Of a stretch of 64,000 bases of DNA, positions 42,084 through 50,178 are shown piece after piece (positions within the stretch are counted from its first letter, which is position 1; each line of letters starts with the position of its first letter). The position numbers and the translations under genes were made by a program. Source of the DNA: Streptomyces sp. 6-11-2. Lineage in GTDB: Bacteria; Actinomycetota; Actinomycetes; Streptomycetales; Streptomycetaceae. The stretch spans positions 6,696,001-6,760,000 of the forward strand of contig NZ_BJOR01000001.1 of assembly GCF_006540305.1 (NCBI RefSeq), given 5' to 3'. Below the pieces are notes generated by a model, which was given only the letters and a program-made list of their open reading frames with translations, had not been told where the DNA came from and did not search any database.

Positions 42084-42962
42084 TTAGGGTGAGGTGGTTG
42101 CGGTGCGGTAGAACTCGGCTGCGGTGACGGTGGCGGGGACGCCGAGTTCAGCGGTGACCGCGGTGATCGCGGTGGCGCCGATGGCGAGGTCGGCTTGGCC
42201 GTCGGTGGTGAAATACGGGGCGATGAACGTCTCGTAGTGGGCTCGGGCTTCGTCTGCGGTGTGTCGGCCGAGGAACGTCTGGATGTGCCGCACCGTGGTG
42301 TCGGGTTCGTCGTGGATCACTTTCAGGGCGCGCCGGTGGGCTCGTACGACGGCCTGGACCGCGGGGTCGTCCGGCTGGATGTGGGTGGGGTCGACGGCCA
42401 CGCCCACGGTGGGGATCTGGAGGTGGTCGCCGACCCAGGCCGGCACCTGCCAGCCGTGCTCGGCGGCCACCGCCTCCGGTGCCATGGTGCTGCCGACCAG
42501 GGCGGCGTCGATCGTGCCGTCGTGCAGCCGGCGCAGGTCCATGCCGTAGTCGCCGGGCGGGCGGACGATGGTGTGGATGTCGCGGTCCGGGTCGAGGCCG
42601 ACCTGGCGCAGCACGATGCGGGCGAAGCACCCGGGTGCGGTATGGGGGGCGTGCACGGCCAGCCGTCGGCCGGCCAAATCGGCCAGGGAGGTCAGGCCGG
42701 GGCGGGCGAGGAACCAGAACAGCGGGCGGTGGGTGTTGACCGTGAGTGCGACCCAGGGGGTGTTCTGGGTCAGTCGGGACAGCAGTGCCCGGCCCAGCCC
42801 GATGGTGGCGCCGTGGCGGAGCCGCTCCTCGTCCCAGGAACAGCCGTCGCGCAGCGCGACGTGGACGCCCTCGTCGGCGTAGTAGTCATGCTGGTCGGCG
42901 ATGTAGGCGACCAGTTCCTCGTGCAGGCCCCGCCCGACGTAGGCGAGATCGATCGTGTACAT
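42084..42962 (-). CDS. NMT1/THI5-like (SsuA/TauA-type) ligand-binding protein lacking a signal peptide
   Basis: A 292-residue protein with the fold of aliphatic sulfonate/thiamine-precursor binding proteins: DLAYVGRGLHEELVAYIADQ, HDYYADEGVHVALRDGCSWD and SLADLAGRRLAVHAPHTAPG follow. IVLRQVGLDPDRDIHTIVRP and LHDGTIDAALVGSTMAPEAV (the hinge-2 region) complete it. It starts MYTIDLAYVG directly at the first beta strand, with no signal peptide or lipobox upstream in frame, and no permease or ATPase is adjacent. It may be a cytoplasmic sensor or enzyme of this fold, or a gene that lost its export signal. The SDR gene 157 bp upstream is on the same strand. Confidence 0.75.
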   Translation of the reverse strand: MYTIDLAYVGRGLHEELVAYIADQHDYYADEGVHVALRDGCSWDEERLRHGATIGLGRALLSRLTQNTPWVALTVNTHRPLFWFLARPGLTSLADLAGRRLAVHAPHTAPGCFARIVLRQVGLDPDRDIHTIVRPPGDYGMDLRRLHDGTIDAALVGSTMAPEAVAAEHGWQVPAWVGDHLQIPTVGVAVDPTHIQPDDPAVQAVVRAHRRALKVIHDEPDTTVRHIQTFLGRHTADEARAHYETFIAPYFTTDGQADLAIGATAITAVTAELGVPATVTAAEFYRTATTSP

Positions 42963-43118
42963 GAACGTCTTTTCCTTGATCGTGTCACCGCCATGCGCCT
43001 GCGTCTCCCGCGAGCGCGGTGCTGTGGCCCGTGGTGCTGAGGTGGCGTGTGCCGGACGCGGTCCGGTCTTCGGCCGGACGGGGACGGTATGGCCTGGTAC
43101 GGGGCGGGCAGCGGGGCG

Positions 43119-43874
43119 TCAGTCCATGGACATCCCGCCGTCGACCGCGGCCGTGGTGCCGGTCATGAAGGCGTTGTCCTCGCCGGCGTAGAAGGCGACT
43201 GCTTGGGCGACGTCGCCCGGGCGTGCCAGGCGGCCCAGGGGGGTGGCGGCCATCTGCCGCCGCTTGAGCTCCTCGTCGAGCGCCTCCGCCATGCGGGTGT
43301 CCTCCACCGGGCCGGGCTCGACCACGTTGACCGTGATGCCCCGCGGGCCCAGTTCCTGGGCGAGGTACCGGGCGAACTGCGCCAGTGCGGCCTTGGCCGT
43401 TCCCAGTGCGATCATGCCCGCCCTTGGTCGGCGGCTGAGACCAGTACCGAGATAGATGATGCGTCCCCAGCCCTGTTCGGTCATGGCGGGCAGGACGGCT
43501 TTGGTGACCGCGAACGCCGCACGCATCTCGCCGTCGACCTTGCCGCCCAGTTCTTCCCACGTCATGTCCTGGAACGGCTTGATCACATACGGGGTGAGCG
43601 CGTTGTGCACGAGCACGTCGATGCCGCCCCACGCCGTCTGGACCTGCTCGATCATGCTCGCGACCGCCGCTGCCTCGCGCACGTCGGCCTGCACGGCCAT
43701 GGCCTGGCCGCCTGCGGCCTCGATGCCGGCCACGACCTCCTCGGCTGCCGTGCCGCTGCGGAGGTAGTTGACCACCACGCGCATCCCTCGCGCGGCCAGC
43801 AGGCGTGCGGTGGCCGCACCGATTCCGCTGCTGGCCCCTGTCACCAACGCCACCCTGCCGGTCGCCCCGGTCAC
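43119..43874 (-). CDS. Short-chain dehydrogenase/reductase-like protein lacking the catalytic tyrosine
   Basis: A 251-residue protein; the GTG at 43874 overlaps the stop of the truncated Ku frame (GTGA) and is preceded by GCAGGAGGTGGG. The cofactor motif TGASSGIGAATARLLAARG is intact. IDVLVHNALTPYVIKPFQDM replaces the usual NNAG. In the active-site region, SRRPRAGMIALGTAKAALAQ keeps the Lys, but Leu stands where YxxxK requires Tyr, and no Ser is in the expected place. It ends FMTGTTAAVDGGMSMD, as in classical SDRs. It is probably a non-canonical or catalytically altered member. Confidence 0.8.
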   Translation of the reverse strand: MTGATGRVALVTGASSGIGAATARLLAARGMRVVVNYLRSGTAAEEVVAGIEAAGGQAMAVQADVREAAAVASMIEQVQTAWGGIDVLVHNALTPYVIKPFQDMTWEELGGKVDGEMRAAFAVTKAVLPAMTEQGWGRIIYLGTGLSRRPRAGMIALGTAKAALAQFARYLAQELGPRGITVNVVEPGPVEDTRMAEALDEELKRRQMAATPLGRLARPGDVAQAVAFYAGEDNAFMTGTTAAVDGGMSMD

Positions 43875-44299
43875 GAGCCCACCTCCTGCACGTGATCGAA
43901 CCGCTCCAGACCTCCTTGGGCGGCACGCTGCCCGGCCTGCTCGTGCGGTGCGGCGTAGTAGGCGCGCGAGAACAGGATCGGGTCCAGGCCGTCGACGGGG
44001 ACGAACCCGAGGACGTCGCTGACGCGCTTGCCGGGCAGCGGCAGGGCCTGGAGATCTGCTTCTTCGCGCACCACCGAGTGCCCGTCGGGGGTTTTGTGCC
44101 CTTTCGTGATCTCCCGGTTGTCGACCTCGCGCCCCTCGGCCTGGCATACGCGCCGGTGTTGGATGCGGGAGCCGTCCGCGACGTGCACCTCGTGCAGATC
44201 CACGCCGTGCCGTCGTGCGGCCGGGAACAACTGCACCGGCAGGCTGACCGGGCCGAACGTGATCCAGCCCCTCCACACCGCCCGCGTCGGCACATCCAT
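43871..44299 (-). pseudogene. Truncated Ku-type DNA end-binding protein
   Basis: A 142-codon frame from ATG 44299. AVWRGWITFGPVSLPVQLFP and RIQHRRVCQAEGREVDNREI form the bacterial Ku N terminus. DLQALPLPGKRVSDVLGFVP and DPILFSRAYYAA continue the beta barrel. Similarity stops near residue 120, and the last codons (RFDHVQEVGS) belong to the leader of the next gene. Bacterial Ku needs about 250-300 residues including the whole ring for DNA binding, so this fragment should not work. No LigD gene is adjacent in the window. Confidence 0.82.
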
Positions 44300-44687
44300 G
44301 TCTCCAGCCTCCGCCACGGCAGGCACCGGTGCACCTTGGAGCGGATCCACGCGTCGCCGGGCAAGGAAGGCGCACGTGAGGGGCACGAAAAGTGGCAGCA
44401 CCTCCCGGCAACACCTGGCTCCAGAACCACGGCGCGGGCCGGTCTCCACGACATCACCCGGACCCTGCCGCCCGTCTACTCCGACCGGCTGTCACCGCAC
44501 GGAATCAGGGCGCCACCGAACGCCGGCTTCAGCAGATCGCGGCCGAGGGCCTCGCGCAGATGTACTTCCGGGCGAACAACCGCCGCGCGCACGGTCTGGG
44601 TGTGGAGGTCACCGACAGGGAGTGCGTCGAGATCACGTTGCAGTCGAGGGCGGGGACCTCGAACGCCGTGGCCGGCCAGGGCGGGGC
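44300..44687. other. Intergenic region between the Ku fragment and the deacetylase
   Basis: About 390 bp. A weak open frame on the plus strand (44392-44715) overlaps the 3' end of the deacetylase gene and has no family match. The promoter for the Ku/SDR unit should lie near 44300-44400. Confidence 0.4.
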
Positions 44688-45461
44688 TCAGCGCACCGGG
44701 AAGCCGAAGGAGTAGCCCTGCTCCTTGAGCGAGGGGAGGATCCGGCGCAGGGCCTCGACGGTCTGGGAGCGGTCGCCGCCCGCGTCGTGGAAGAGGAGTG
44801 TCGGCCCGTTGGGCAGCTCCCGCTCGACGGTGGCGACGATGGCGTCCGTGCCCGGCCGCTCGAAGTCCTTGGAGTCCACGTTCCAGCCCAGCGGGCGCAT
44901 GCCCCGTGAGGCCGCCAGGTTGCGGCTGTAGGGGGTGAAGGCCCCGCCGGGTGCCCGGTAGTACATCGGCCGTACGCCCCCGGACGCCTCGGTGATCATG
45001 CGTTCGGCGTCGAGTAGCTGCTGCGACTGGTAGGCCTGGGACTTGGTGTCCATGGTGGTGTCGTGCGACACCGTGTGGTCGCACAGCCGGTGTCCGGCCG
45101 CGACCACCTTCTTCACGAGGTCCGGGTGGGCCCGCGCCTGCGTTCCCACCATGCAGAACGTGGCCTTCACGCCGTACTCCCGCAGTACGTCGAGCACCTG
45201 AGGGGTCCACACAGGGTCGGGGCCGTCGTCGATGGTGATGTTGACGCCGCGTTCCCCCTTGTCCGAGGCGTGCGCGATGGTCACATCGACTGGCTTGACG
45301 TCACTGCCCGGCGTGGCCGACGCGGCTGCCTGAGGCGACGAGCCGACCACGGAACCGGCCTGCGCGGTCCACACCGAGGCACCGGCGGCCAGTACCGTCA
45401 CTCCGAGGGCCGCCCCGGCCACCTTGCCGTACCAGCCCCGCCCGCCGCCGTGCCGTGCCAT
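44688..45461 (-). CDS. Polysaccharide deacetylase (NodB-type, CE4), secreted or membrane-anchored
   Basis: A 257-residue protein from ATG 45461. KVAGAALGVTVLAAGASVWT is a signal peptide or membrane anchor. The CE4 motifs are VNITIDDGPDPVWTPQVLDV (catalytic and metal Asp), GHRLCDHTVSHDTTMD (metal His pair), MYYRAPGGAFTPYS (Arg/Pro groove), LGWNVDSKDFERPG (Trp/Asp) and TLLFHDAGGDRSQTVEALRR (His). It deacetylates N-acetylated glycans such as peptidoglycan, chitin oligomers or a capsule at the cell surface. The open frame extends further upstream, but only this start places the signal sequence at the N terminus. Confidence 0.92.
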   Translation of the reverse strand: MARHGGGRGWYGKVAGAALGVTVLAAGASVWTAQAGSVVGSSPQAAASATPGSDVKPVDVTIAHASDKGERGVNITIDDGPDPVWTPQVLDVLREYGVKATFCMVGTQARAHPDLVKKVVAAGHRLCDHTVSHDTTMDTKSQAYQSQQLLDAERMITEASGGVRPMYYRAPGGAFTPYSRNLAASRGMRPLGWNVDSKDFERPGTDAIVATVERELPNGPTLLFHDAGGDRSQTVEALRRILPSLKEQGYSFGFPVR

Positions 45462-45686
45462 GTCCGCCCCGCTTTCCCGCAGTTCCTCGCCGATCCTTGG
45501 TCGCCTTCCGACCACTTGGCAGGACGAGGGGCAACGGCCACGGGATGCGTCCGTTACCGATCGCGGACACTTCCGGGGGAGTTCGCGGACAACTGGGCGA
45601 GCAGCGGCCGGAACCGGGTCGGTTGGCGCGATCCGCTCAGGGCTGGTCGGGCGGGGCGTCCTGCCGTCGATGAACAGCGAGAAGCC
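45462..45686. other. Intergenic region upstream of the deacetylase
   Basis: About 225 bp with no gene, presumably containing the deacetylase promoter. No distinct motif recognised. Confidence 0.4.
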
Positions 45687-45812
45687 TGGCTGTGGGCTGT
45701 GGGCCGGCGCACCGTCGACCGCCTCACCTTCGAGGCCCACATCATCGAAACCGACACCCAGTCCTTCCGCCTCACCAGCACCACCGCCAAGCGCAAGGCG
45801 GCAGCAGCCTGA
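45687..45812 (+). pseudogene. IS21 helper (IstB-like) C-terminal fragment
   Basis: WLWAVGRRTVDRLTFEAHII, then ETDTQSFRLTSTTAKRKA resembles the C terminus of IstB-type ATP-binding proteins (the A-x-x-DRL-x-x-x-A-x-x-I-x-x-x-G-x-SYRL pattern). The ATPase core is missing. A small relic. Confidence 0.5.
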
Positions 45813-45920
45813 TCCTCCGTCGGCCCGGGGCAAAGGCTCGCACTTCCCGGTCCCCGGGCCTCGACGGTCACAGGAGCTGAAGGCACATTGCCTGAACCGC
45901 GCACGGGCTAGGCTGACGCC

Positions 45921-46199
45921 ATGTCACCCTCAGGCTGGACAGGGTTCACCACAGTGCGGGGAGTGCGGCGCCGACTGGCGATCCTGTGCAGCCACGTCAT
46001 CAGGCGCCCGCTCCTGATCCTCGCCCTCGCGGGGCTGGCCTTCGTCATCACCAGGTTCGGCAAGGACTTTCCCATGCTCTATGGCATGACCCCCCTTGGA
46101 GCCGTTCTCATCTCCTGGAGCATGGGCCGCCACCGCTCGGTCAATCCCGCCGAAGAGATCGGCGATGAACCCCAAAACCGGGACGCAGAGACGACCTGA
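45921..46199 (+). CDS. Small membrane protein, hypothetical
   Basis: A 92-residue protein from an ATG. Residues 30-45 (LLILALAGLAFVITRF) and about 54-66 (MTPLGAVLISWSMG) are hydrophobic, with a basic N terminus and an acidic tail (PAEEIGDEPQNRDAE). Two short membrane helices are likely. No family recognised. It is convergent with the DUF4240 gene, with an 80-bp gap. Confidence 0.5.
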   Translation: MSPSGWTGFTTVRGVRRRLAILCSHVIRRPLLILALAGLAFVITRFGKDFPMLYGMTPLGAVLISWSMGRHRSVNPAEEIGDEPQNRDAETT

Positions 46200-46279
46200 C
46201 CGGCAGCGGCCCTGGACGCCGGCGCCCCGGCCGCCTTCGGCGCGGGCAGTATTCTCCTGACGCGGCGCCGCGTCACTGA

Positions 46280-46885
46280 CTAGGCGCGTGCCTTCACCGG
46301 GAAGAGGGCGTCGAGCCGGGGTGTCCCCGCCCCCGCAGCGAGCCCTGGTATCCCACCCCTCGTCGCGGTCCTCACGGACTCGTCACCCTCTTCACGCTCC
46401 GCCCGCGCCTCCTGGACAGCGTCCAGGGCTTCGTGGAACGCGCCCCCGCAGTCGTCCTCCTGGCGGGTCAGCTCATCGAAGACATCCTGCGCCACGTAGT
46501 CGAGCTCCTCCCATTCCGGCCACTCGTCGTCGTGCCACTCCCGCAGGTGCCGCCCGGCCAGGGCCCGCACCTCGGAAACGCCGGCGAGCGCGTCCGGATC
46601 AGCGAGCACCGCTTCGTACGTCCCTCGCCCCTGCGCCACCAGCCAGAGCGCGAAATAGTCGAAGCCGTCGTCGGAACACGAGCCGCCCTCGATCCGGCTC
46701 ACCGCCCGCCACAGCGCTTCTGTGGCGACGGCCTCGCACGCGGCCTCCAGATGCGCCTGGAACTCGACGCCCGCCGCGGCCGGCCAGCGCAGCAACTCCC
46801 CGCGCAGCCAATCCAGCCGCTCGTTCCGGTCACCGGGGCGGCGGCTCAATTCGTCCATGAGTGCCCAGAAGGTCTTCTCGTCCAT
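46280..46885 (-). CDS. DUF4240 domain protein
   Basis: A 201-residue protein; the start MDEKTFWALMDELSRRPGDR (ATG 46885) is the normal N terminus of DUF4240. GGSCSDDGFDYFALWLVAQG, RGTYEAVLADPDALAGVSEV and ELDYVAQDVFDELTRQ follow the family pattern (FDYFRxWLIxQG). The function of the family is unknown; some members are encoded near toxin-immunity loci. The last 25 residues are a Gly/Arg-rich tail. It stands alone here. Confidence 0.8.
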   Translation of the reverse strand: MDEKTFWALMDELSRRPGDRNERLDWLRGELLRWPAAAGVEFQAHLEAACEAVATEALWRAVSRIEGGSCSDDGFDYFALWLVAQGRGTYEAVLADPDALAGVSEVRALAGRHLREWHDDEWPEWEELDYVAQDVFDELTRQEDDCGGAFHEALDAVQEARAEREEGDESVRTATRGGIPGLAAGAGTPRLDALFPVKARA

Positions 46886-47235
46886 GCGGCACAGGATCAC
46901 AGCCGCCACTGACACTCCCGCGAGCTCCATGCGGAAACAGCAGCGGTGATGGTGCCCAGGGCCCGCAGGGTGTCCAGGGCAACACTGGCCGACAGGACGT
47001 CTCTGATGGACGAGGGCGTCGGGGACATGGGCCAGCGGCCCGGGCACGGTGGGCGACCGGCGGAATGCCGTCCATGGTGAGGCCGGCTCTGCTGCGGGAG
47101 GCGGGAGCACTCCGCGGGTTGAGTGGCCCAGGGGACGCTGCCGTGGACACCTGCAGCCGGTCCGGGGCCGGCCCCCTTCCGCAGCGCTTCGTCGCTTCTT
47201 CCAGCGTGCCGAGAATTTCGTCGTTGACAAGGTTG
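46886..47235. other. Intergenic region upstream of the hydrolase-tetR operon
   Basis: 350 bp between divergent units without a supported gene. The AT-rich operator region begins at 47236. Confidence 0.4.
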
Positions 47236-47273
47236 GCTAATGCTATTAGCTTTTAGCTAACGAGATTAGCTAA
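47236..47273. promoter_or_regulatory. AT-rich operator cluster before the hydrolase-tetR operon
   Basis: GCTAATGCTATTAGC (47236-47250, arms GCTAAT/ATTAGC) is followed by two TTAGCTAA boxes five bases apart (47253-47260 and 47266-47273). Each box is self-complementary, so the whole is a stack of inverted repeats 13 bp before the hydrolase start. It is most likely the binding site of the TetR protein at 48116. Confidence 0.75.
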
Positions 47274-47286
47274 GCTGGAGGATGCC

Positions 47287-48123
47287 ATGACCGAGTACCT
47301 TGCCGCCGACGGCGGCACGATCGCTTACGACGTGGCGGGGTCCGGCCCGCTGATCGTTCTCGCGCACGGCATGGGCGACAGCCGTGCCGCGTACGATCCC
47401 GTGATCCCGCAGCTGGTGGCGGCGGGCTATCGGGTCGCCGCGGTCGATCTGCGCGGCTGCGGCGAGTCCAGCGTCGGCTGGCCGGACTGGAGCCGCACCG
47501 CCATCGCCGACGACCTGCTCGCCGTGATCCGCCACCTGGGCGGCCCGGCCGTGCTCGTCGGACACTCGATCTCCGGCGGCGCCGCCACCATCGCCGCAGC
47601 GCAGGGGCCCTCGCTGATCACCGCGGTTGTCGAGTTGGCGCCGTTCACCCGCAAGCAGTCGATCCGCCTCGGCGACCTGCGGGTGAAGCGCTTCCGGCGG
47701 GGCATGCTGCGGCTGCTCGGCGCGGGCGTGTTCGGCAGCGTGCCGCTCTGGCGTTCGTACCTCGACGTGGCCCACCCCGGCGTGAAGCCGGTCGGCTGGG
47801 TCGAACGGCTCGACCGTATCGACTCCCTGCTGCGCGAGCCGGGCCGGATGAAGGCCCTGCAGGGCATGGGCCGCAGCGCCCCGACCGACGCCGGCGCGCA
47901 ACTCGGCAACGTCCGCTGCCCGGTCCTGGTCGTGATGGGCACGCTCGACCCCGACTGGGCCGACCCGCACGCCGAGGGTTCGGCGATCGTGGATGCCCTG
48001 CCGTCCGGCCTCGGCCGGCTTGAGATGATCGAGGGCGCCGGGCACTACCCGCACGACCAGTTCCCCGACCAGCTGGTTTCGCTCATGCTCTCCTTCCTCC
48101 GATCGGACGCCGCTCGTGCCTAG
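47287..48123 (+). CDS. Alpha/beta-fold hydrolase
   Basis: A 278-residue protein from an ATG behind GGAGG. The fold landmarks are LIVLAHGMGDSRAAYDPVIP (oxyanion region), VAAVDLRGCGESSVG, nucleophile elbow VLVGHSISGGAATIAAAQG (Ser in G-H-S-I-S), acid VVMGTLDPDWADP (Asp) and His in MIEGAGHYPHDQFPDQL. Substrate unknown; candidates are esters, epoxides or lactones. It is co-transcribed with the TetR gene, whose start overlaps its stop by eight bases. This suggests a detoxification or signal-degradation pair induced by the regulator's ligand. Confidence 0.9.
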   Translation: MTEYLAADGGTIAYDVAGSGPLIVLAHGMGDSRAAYDPVIPQLVAAGYRVAAVDLRGCGESSVGWPDWSRTAIADDLLAVIRHLGGPAVLVGHSISGGAATIAAAQGPSLITAVVELAPFTRKQSIRLGDLRVKRFRRGMLRLLGAGVFGSVPLWRSYLDVAHPGVKPVGWVERLDRIDSLLREPGRMKALQGMGRSAPTDAGAQLGNVRCPVLVVMGTLDPDWADPHAEGSAIVDALPSGLGRLEMIEGAGHYPHDQFPDQLVSLMLSFLRSDAARA

Positions 48124-48679
48124 GGCCGGCCTGGACCCGGCGGCCGTGGTCGCGGCCGGTGCCGCCCTCGCCGACGAGGTTGGCTTCGCCAACCTGACGA
48201 TGGGCTTGCTGGCCGAGCGGGTGGGCGTGCGCACCCCGTCCCTGTACAAGCACGTGGGCAGCCAGGAAGACCTCAACCGGCGCATCGCGGTCCTGGCATT
48301 GAACGAGGCCGCCGACGCCGTCGGCGGCGCGGTCCAGGGGTACGCGGGCCGCGACGCCCTGGCGGCCGCGGCGCGCGCCTTCCGCGCCTTCGTCCTGGAG
48401 CACCCAGGCCGGTACGGCGCGACGGTCGGCGCGGAACCGTCCGGCCCGGACGATCCGCTGGCCACCGCAGGTGAGCGGCTGCTCGGCGCGTTCATGGCGG
48501 TCCTGCGCGGCTACGAGATCGCAGAGTCCGACGTGGACCACGCCCTGCGCACGCTCCGCAGCCTCTGCCACGGCTTCGCCACGCTGCAGGCGGACAACGG
48601 CTTCCAGTGGAGCGCCGACATCGACGAGAGCTTCGAGTGGCTGATCGCCTTCGCCGACCGGGGCCTGCGCGCCATGTGA
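48116..48679 (+). CDS. TetR-family regulator with WHG-type C-terminal domain
   Basis: A 187-residue protein; the GTG at 48116 overlaps the hydrolase stop. LDPAAVVAAGAALADEVGFA, NLTMGLLAERVGVRTPSLYK and HVGSQEDLNRRIAVL form the helix-turn-helix. The C-terminal part, with LRTLRSLCHGFATLQADNGF and IDESFEWLIAFADRGL, fits the TetR_C_13/WHG group. It is likely to repress its own operon through the TTAGCTAA boxes at 47236-47273. Confidence 0.9.
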   Translation: MPRAGLDPAAVVAAGAALADEVGFANLTMGLLAERVGVRTPSLYKHVGSQEDLNRRIAVLALNEAADAVGGAVQGYAGRDALAAAARAFRAFVLEHPGRYGATVGAEPSGPDDPLATAGERLLGAFMAVLRGYEIAESDVDHALRTLRSLCHGFATLQADNGFQWSADIDESFEWLIAFADRGLRAM

Positions 48680-48713
48680 GAAATGGACGAGCGCCTGTGG
48701 CCAACTGATCGTT

Positions 48714-49025
48714 TCAGAATCGGAGACTTGAGAGAGCCTCCAAGGCATCCCGCAGGCGCAGTTGGCCCGCCGCGCGGTAGAGGTAGGGCAGGGCGCTGCC
48801 GTACAAGGCGGTGAAGCCACCGATCGTCGCCATGAGACCGGCCGCGGTGTCGTCGGCGGCCCAGCCGATCACGACCGGCACGCCCATGCACAGCCCCGCG
48901 CGTGCCGCGAACGGCCACCGCCGTCTCGCGTCACGCAGCGCGAACAGGGGGCGGATCCCGATCGGGCCCGGCCCGGCGCGGGCGGGATCGGCGCCGGGGC
49001 CGCCGGTCCTTGATGCATGCTTCCA
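48714..49025 (-). pseudogene. FUSC-type membrane protein, truncated N-terminal fragment
   Basis: The minus strand encodes RRWPFAARAGLCMGVPVVIG, WAADDTAAGLMATIGGFTAL and YGSALPYLYRA, the conserved opening of FUSC-family (aromatic acid exporter-like) proteins. The frame then ends within about 20 unrelated residues. A full protein has over 300 residues with several further helices, so this is a 3'-truncated relic. The upstream start is unclear; the open frame continues to 49124. Confidence 0.7.
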
Positions 49026-49124
49026 GAGCAGCACGGACAGCGTCCCGACGCTCGCCCTGCGCCCCGGGGCATGATGTCCTCCGCGAGAGCCACCGCCGGG
49101 GGCGACTGTCGCTCGTACTGCCAA

Positions 49125-49646
49125 GGCTGCCGGCCGGGGCGATGCAGGAGGGTTGTGGCGAGGTCACCAGGCATATCTGTGGGCCGTCGCTGGACCGTAC
49201 GAGGAGGACCAGGGGCAACTGGGTGGGGGCAGGCCGCCGTTCGGGCCGAGCGATGGGGTGTTTCCGGCGGTGTTGGCACCGTCTCCCGCGCGACGTCCTG
49301 CGTCGACTGCGGTTGCTTGTGCGCCCCCGGGACACGGCCTGGCATCGCGACCTGGTCGCGCGGCACCACGCGGCCCGTTCTCGGCCCGGCAGCCGCTTCT
49401 CGGCCCGGCTGTCGCCGGATCGGTCCCAGCATCGTCGGTCACCGGGACACGGTCGACCAGTGCCCGCCCGCCGGAGCCGAACTGCCCACGCTCGCTCTGG
49501 AGGGGCAATGAGGTGTCGACCTTCCTTGACCTCGCGGTCCCGGGACACCGGCTCGCCCCAGGCAACCCGGATGGCGTAGCGGGCCGGGCGCACATCGCGC
49601 GTGCCGTGACGGCGACGGAGCAGCGCACTGATCGATGGAGGCAGTG
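49125..49646. other. Intergenic region without recognisable gene
   Basis: About 520 bp. Open frames exist on both strands but are compositional shadows with no motif. The ribosome binding site GGAGG for the next gene lies at 49634-49638. Confidence 0.4.
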
Positions 49647-50102
49647 ATGACTGAGGGTCTGCGCAGTCGGCTGATCGGTGCGTGGAAGCTGGTGTCGTAC
49701 CGGGAGATCCCGGTCGACGGTGCCGAGCCGTTCGAGCCGCTCGGTCATGAACCGCAGGGCATCATCATGCACACCCCGGACGGGTACATGTCCGCGCAGC
49801 TGTCCAGGCCCGAGCGTCCCGGCTTCGCCTCCGGGGACTGGTTCGACGGGACGACGGAGGAGTACACGGCGGAAGCGACCTCCTACATCGCCTACTCGGG
49901 ACCGTTCCACGTGGATGAGGAGAAGCAGACCCTCACACACTCCATGTTCGTGTCCCTGTTTCCCAACTGGACCGGCCAGACGCAGCCGCGTGTGGTGAGA
50001 ATCGAGGGCGGCATGCTGCATCTGAGCACCGCATCACCCATCAGGTCGAGCGGCAGGACCGTCAACTCGGCCCTCACCTGGCGCCGGGCCGAACCCAACT
50101 GA
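49647..50102 (+). CDS. Lipocalin-like domain protein
   Basis: A 151-residue protein from ATG 49647, behind GGAGGCAGTG. SRLIGAWKLVSYREIPVDGA and LGHEPQGIIMHTPDGYMSAQ, then SYIAYSGPFHVDEEKQTLTH are the standard pattern of the lipocalin-like (Lipocalin_5) family: a GxWxLVS start, GxxxYxxxGYMSA, and YxGxF. Members bind small hydrophobic molecules or act in polyketide-like pathways; the role here is unknown. No signal peptide. It lies 76 bp upstream of an SDR in the same direction and may form an operon with it. Confidence 0.82.
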   Translation: MTEGLRSRLIGAWKLVSYREIPVDGAEPFEPLGHEPQGIIMHTPDGYMSAQLSRPERPGFASGDWFDGTTEEYTAEATSYIAYSGPFHVDEEKQTLTHSMFVSLFPNWTGQTQPRVVRIEGGMLHLSTASPIRSSGRTVNSALTWRRAEPN

Positions 50103-50178
50103 CCCCGCGCGAGCAGAGGTACGCAGCCGAGACCGCGGTGTCGGGCAGAGCGGTCGGCAGGAGTGGGAAGGGACCCGC

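Noticed and set aside
44392-44715. 107-codon plus-strand frame between Ku fragment and deacetylase
   Set aside because: No motif or good ribosome binding site, and its end is antisense to the conserved deacetylase C terminus.
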